64,000 nucleotides of DNA from Marinobacter alexandrii (GTDB lineage: Bacteria > Bacteroidota > Bacteroidia > Cytophagales > Cyclobacteriaceae), in contig JBDWTN010000007.1 in the NCBI GenBank assembly GCA_039984955.1, positions 2,116,501 through 2,180,500 of the forward strand. The letters run 5' to 3'. Numbering within the stretch: position 1 is the first letter of the stretch; every line of letters begins with the position of its first letter. The notes under the pieces are model-generated. The model did no database searches. It saw nothing but the letters and a program-made list of their open reading frames with translations, and had not been told where the DNA came from. A program made the translations under genes and the position numbers. Positions 62,053 through 64,000 of this stretch are shown piece by piece.

Positions 62053-62877
62053 TTAGACGGAGTATTTTATCAAGGCGACCATTGCCCATCGATCTTTGCT
62101 GGTAGTTTGGATCTTTTTTAGTTGATATTTTGAAGCTTCAGTCACTAAATCTTCAACATCTTCTTCATAAAAACCACTTAACAGCAGTTGACCATCAGTT
62201 TTTAAACGCATGGCATACTCATTGATTTGATCCATCAACACGTTTTTATTGATATTGGCTATGACAATATCAAAACCTAATTCTTCCACCTCCTCAATCT
62301 GGCCTTGAATCAATCTCACATCATTCACATTATTCAACGCAAAATTCTCTTTGCTATTTTCTATGCACCAGTCATCAATATCTGTAACAACGATTTTAGA
62401 GGCACCTCTTTTCTTGGCCATAATTGCAAGAATGCCTGTTCCTGTGCCCACATCAAGGATTTTTTTATCCTGATGATCGAGTTTCATTTGGTAGGCCAGA
62501 GCCTGATAAGTTGTCGCATGGTGGCCAGTTCCAAACGACATTTTGGGTGTGACTACAATTTCGTACTCGAATTGTGGTTGAGGATTATGAAATGATGCTC
62601 TTACGATACATTTATCCTCAACAATGATTGGATCATAGTTTTTTTCCCATTCTTCATTCCAGTTAACTTTTTCCTGTTCTTTAATGGCAAAACTGACATT
62701 AGAATAATTAGAAAAGATCTCATTTACTATTTTTTCAGAAAATTCGGATTTATCACAGCTACCCTCAAAACCATCATCGAATTCTTGGAAAGAGTCAAAA
62801 CTAACTTCGAAAAGTTCGGCGATCAACACATCAATCAAGTCTACTGGACAATTGACTTTAATGGTGATGAATTCCAT
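62053..62877 (-). CDS. prmA: Ribosomal protein L11 methyltransferase
   Basis: 274 residues. A small N-terminal domain precedes the SAM-binding core ILDVGTGTGILAIMA, the TPKMSFGTGHHATT loop and the VTDIDDWCIENSKEN motif; the catalytic-site stretch is FDIVIANINKNVLMDQI. PrmA trimethylates ribosomal L11. The ATG at 62877 shares its A with the tpiA stop (TGATG), so the two are translationally coupled; the TTG just upstream is rejected. Confidence 0.94.
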   Translation of the reverse strand: MEFITIKVNCPVDLIDVLIAELFEVSFDSFQEFDDGFEGSCDKSEFSEKIVNEIFSNYSNVSFAIKEQEKVNWNEEWEKNYDPIIVEDKCIVRASFHNPQPQFEYEIVVTPKMSFGTGHHATTYQALAYQMKLDHQDKKILDVGTGTGILAIMAKKRGASKIVVTDIDDWCIENSKENFALNNVNDVRLIQGQIEEVEELGFDIVIANINKNVLMDQINEYAMRLKTDGQLLLSGFYEEDVEDLVTEASKYQLKKIQTTSKDRWAMVALIKYSV

Positions 62878-63641
62878 CAATCAATGGCTTTTACAATATC
62901 CACAAAATCTTTGGATTTCAGACTTGCGCCACCAATTAGACCTCCATCTACATCAAGTTGAGAGAAAATTTCTTTCGCATTTCCTGGCTTTACACTCCCT
63001 CCGTAGAGGATAGGAATAGATTCTGCTAATTCTGAAGAATACTTTTTGGCAATTTCATTTCTAATGAAAGCATGCATTTCCTGTGCCTGATCTGCAGTGG
63101 CGGTTTTGCCGGTCCCAATAGCCCATACAGGCTCATATGCTATTACAACATTTTTGATTTCATTTTCTGATAATCCAAAAAGTGCTTTTTCTATTTGTAT
63201 AGCAACAAGAGATTCGTGATTTCCAGCTTCTCTAACTTCTAGTTTTTCTCCACAACAAAAAATAGGTACTAAGTTGTTTTCCAAAGCAAACTTTACTTTT
63301 TCAGCAAGAAGCTCATCAGTCTCTCCGAAATATTCTCTGCGTTCGCTATGACCCAGGACAACATGAGTAGCTCCAGATGAAACGAGCATAGCTGCTGATA
63401 CTTCGCCTGTGAAGGCGCCCTCTGCATCTTGATGACAGTTTTGCGCTCCTAGAAAGATTTGCTGGGAAGTACCTATGAGGTTATGAATCCCAGTCAGATG
63501 AATAAATGGAGGTATTAAAACTACTTCAGCATTATTTTGGACTTGGTCCTGAACCATATGTATTACCTCAGAAGCTAGTTTTTTTCCTTCTGGAAGTGAA
63601 CAGTTCATTTTCCAATTTCCAGCAACGATCTTTTTTCTCAT
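62877..63641 (-). CDS. tpiA: Triosephosphate isomerase
   Basis: 254 residues, the standard size. It interconverts glyceraldehyde 3-phosphate and dihydroxyacetone phosphate. The catalytic residues are Lys11 in AGNWKMN, His in VLGHSERR and Glu in AYEPVWAIGTG, and the phosphate-binding GGSVKPGN and GLIGGASL loops follow. I use the ATG at 63641; the TTG at 63668 would add nine residues before the universal start. It is divergent from the DUF5687 gene with a 69-bp gap. Confidence 0.97.
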   Translation of the reverse strand: MRKKIVAGNWKMNCSLPEGKKLASEVIHMVQDQVQNNAEVVLIPPFIHLTGIHNLIGTSQQIFLGAQNCHQDAEGAFTGEVSAAMLVSSGATHVVLGHSERREYFGETDELLAEKVKFALENNLVPIFCCGEKLEVREAGNHESLVAIQIEKALFGLSENEIKNVVIAYEPVWAIGTGKTATADQAQEMHAFIRNEIAKKYSSELAESIPILYGGSVKPGNAKEIFSQLDVDGGLIGGASLKSKDFVDIVKAID

Positions 63642-63710
63642 GTCCAAGTGTAAGTATTTAGATTGCAATGATACTAACCTAGCATTACTATCTCCTAAAA
63701 TTGTGTAGGA

Positions 63711-64000
63711 ATGGATCTATTTTACGTACGACATCACTATCAATCTATTGTGAGAAGCCCTTCGTTTGACGGAGAAATTTTTGCTTTTGTCATTCTGGGT
63801 ATTCTTTTTGGCAGTTCAGTATCATATACCTATTCCTCTCTAGAAAGCTATGCTATTTATGTAAGTGAGTTTTTTGGTAAGGAGGAGGTAAAATATGATC
63901 TACTACTCATGATTTACATCTTTTTGGATTTAAGTATCCGCTTGGTGTTTAGAAGACCTCTACCGAAGCTTAGATACTATATACTTTGGAGCAATAAATC
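63711..64000 (+). CDS. DUF5687-like ABC permease, 3' end outside the window
   Basis: 96 codons are visible and the frame runs off the right edge. The start ATG is at 63711. It begins FYVRHHYQSIVRSPSF with a charged amphipathic N-terminus, then two membrane segments (about 24-45 and 64-80), and RRPLPKLRYYILWSNKS follows. This order fits DUF5687, a Bacteroidota permease family usually next to an ABC ATPase. A promoter with a tpiA partner is expected in the gap. The call is provisional because most of the gene is missing. Confidence 0.6.
   Translation, partial: MDLFYVRHHYQSIVRSPSFDGEIFAFVILGILFGSSVSYTYSSLESYAIYVSEFFGKEEVKYDLLLMIYIFLDLSIRLVFRRPLPKLRYYILWSNK

Noticed and set aside
1-64000. tRNA, rRNA, or integrase and transposase genes
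   Set aside because: I see no cloverleaf-like sequence in the gaps and no mobile-element protein. Gaps are short, so the window looks like stable core chromosome.

Overview
The window reads as chromosomal DNA of a Bacteroidota bacterium, most likely a marine Cytophagales-type organism. Base composition is AT-rich. Most gene starts lack a clear Shine-Dalgarno sequence. Several intergenic regions carry TAnnTTTG-like -7 boxes typical of the phylum. The gene content is also typical: DUF6452/DUF6048, DUF4783 next to nadC, OmpA/PD40 proteins, a DUF5687 permease, bacillithiol genes, bestrophin and a prefix-domain FtsX permease with PadR. The genus cannot be named from the sequence alone. I see no rRNA, tRNA, CRISPR array, prophage, transposase or integrase.

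Layout. 1-3018 (+): the 3' part of a 17-residue-repeat protein, YtxJ, an outer-membrane-like protein and lipA. 3039-13173 (-): a TerB-ABC-ABCG fusion, a lipoprotein, a bestrophin, then a tight cluster rimO-bshC-amino-acid racemase/aldolase-GH3. 13260-16904: DUF6452-DUF6048 (+), DciA-like and recF (-), pdhA (+). 17031-25442: TPR protein, a pair of palindromes, ribH, two lipoproteins and gpmI (-), then a forward series DUF4783, nadC, YcxB-like, recX, DinB, ATP-grasp, LysE. 25558-35741: S9 peptidase, LiaF-like, a beta-barrel, Hsp20, the permease/PadR pair facing a methyltransferase, gdhA and a 57-residue small gene. 35738-44652: CASTOR/POLLUX-like channel, TAXI-like lipoprotein, and the elongasome operon mreB-mreC-mreD-mrdA-rodA. 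44687-62877 (-): AsmA-like, lipoprotein, ALDH, two OmpA proteins, M23 peptidase, DsbD-like, M20 dipeptidase, a 1646-residue exported beta-rich protein, prmA and tpiA. The right edge cuts a DUF5687 gene.

How it works together. The strongest theme is the cell envelope: the rod-shape operon, an M23 peptidase, a GH3 hexosaminidase that may recycle muropeptides, OmpA-type peptidoglycan anchors, AsmA and a giant LptA/OstA-like protein. A second theme is bacillithiol redox chemistry (bshC, ytxJ, and DsbD for periplasmic thiols). The remainder is mostly core metabolism (lipA, pdhA, gpmI, tpiA, ribH, nadC, gdhA).

The window is gene-dense. The largest gene-free gap is 247 bp, so no 300-bp stretch is empty. 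I do not see a clearly new multi-gene system. The best second-look items are the giant exported protein, the left-edge repeat protein, the KTG-to-KTS change in PBP2, the duplicated palindrome at the PadR/methyltransferase divergence, a gdhA terminator lying inside the neighbouring coding sequence, and an ATP-grasp/exporter coupling.
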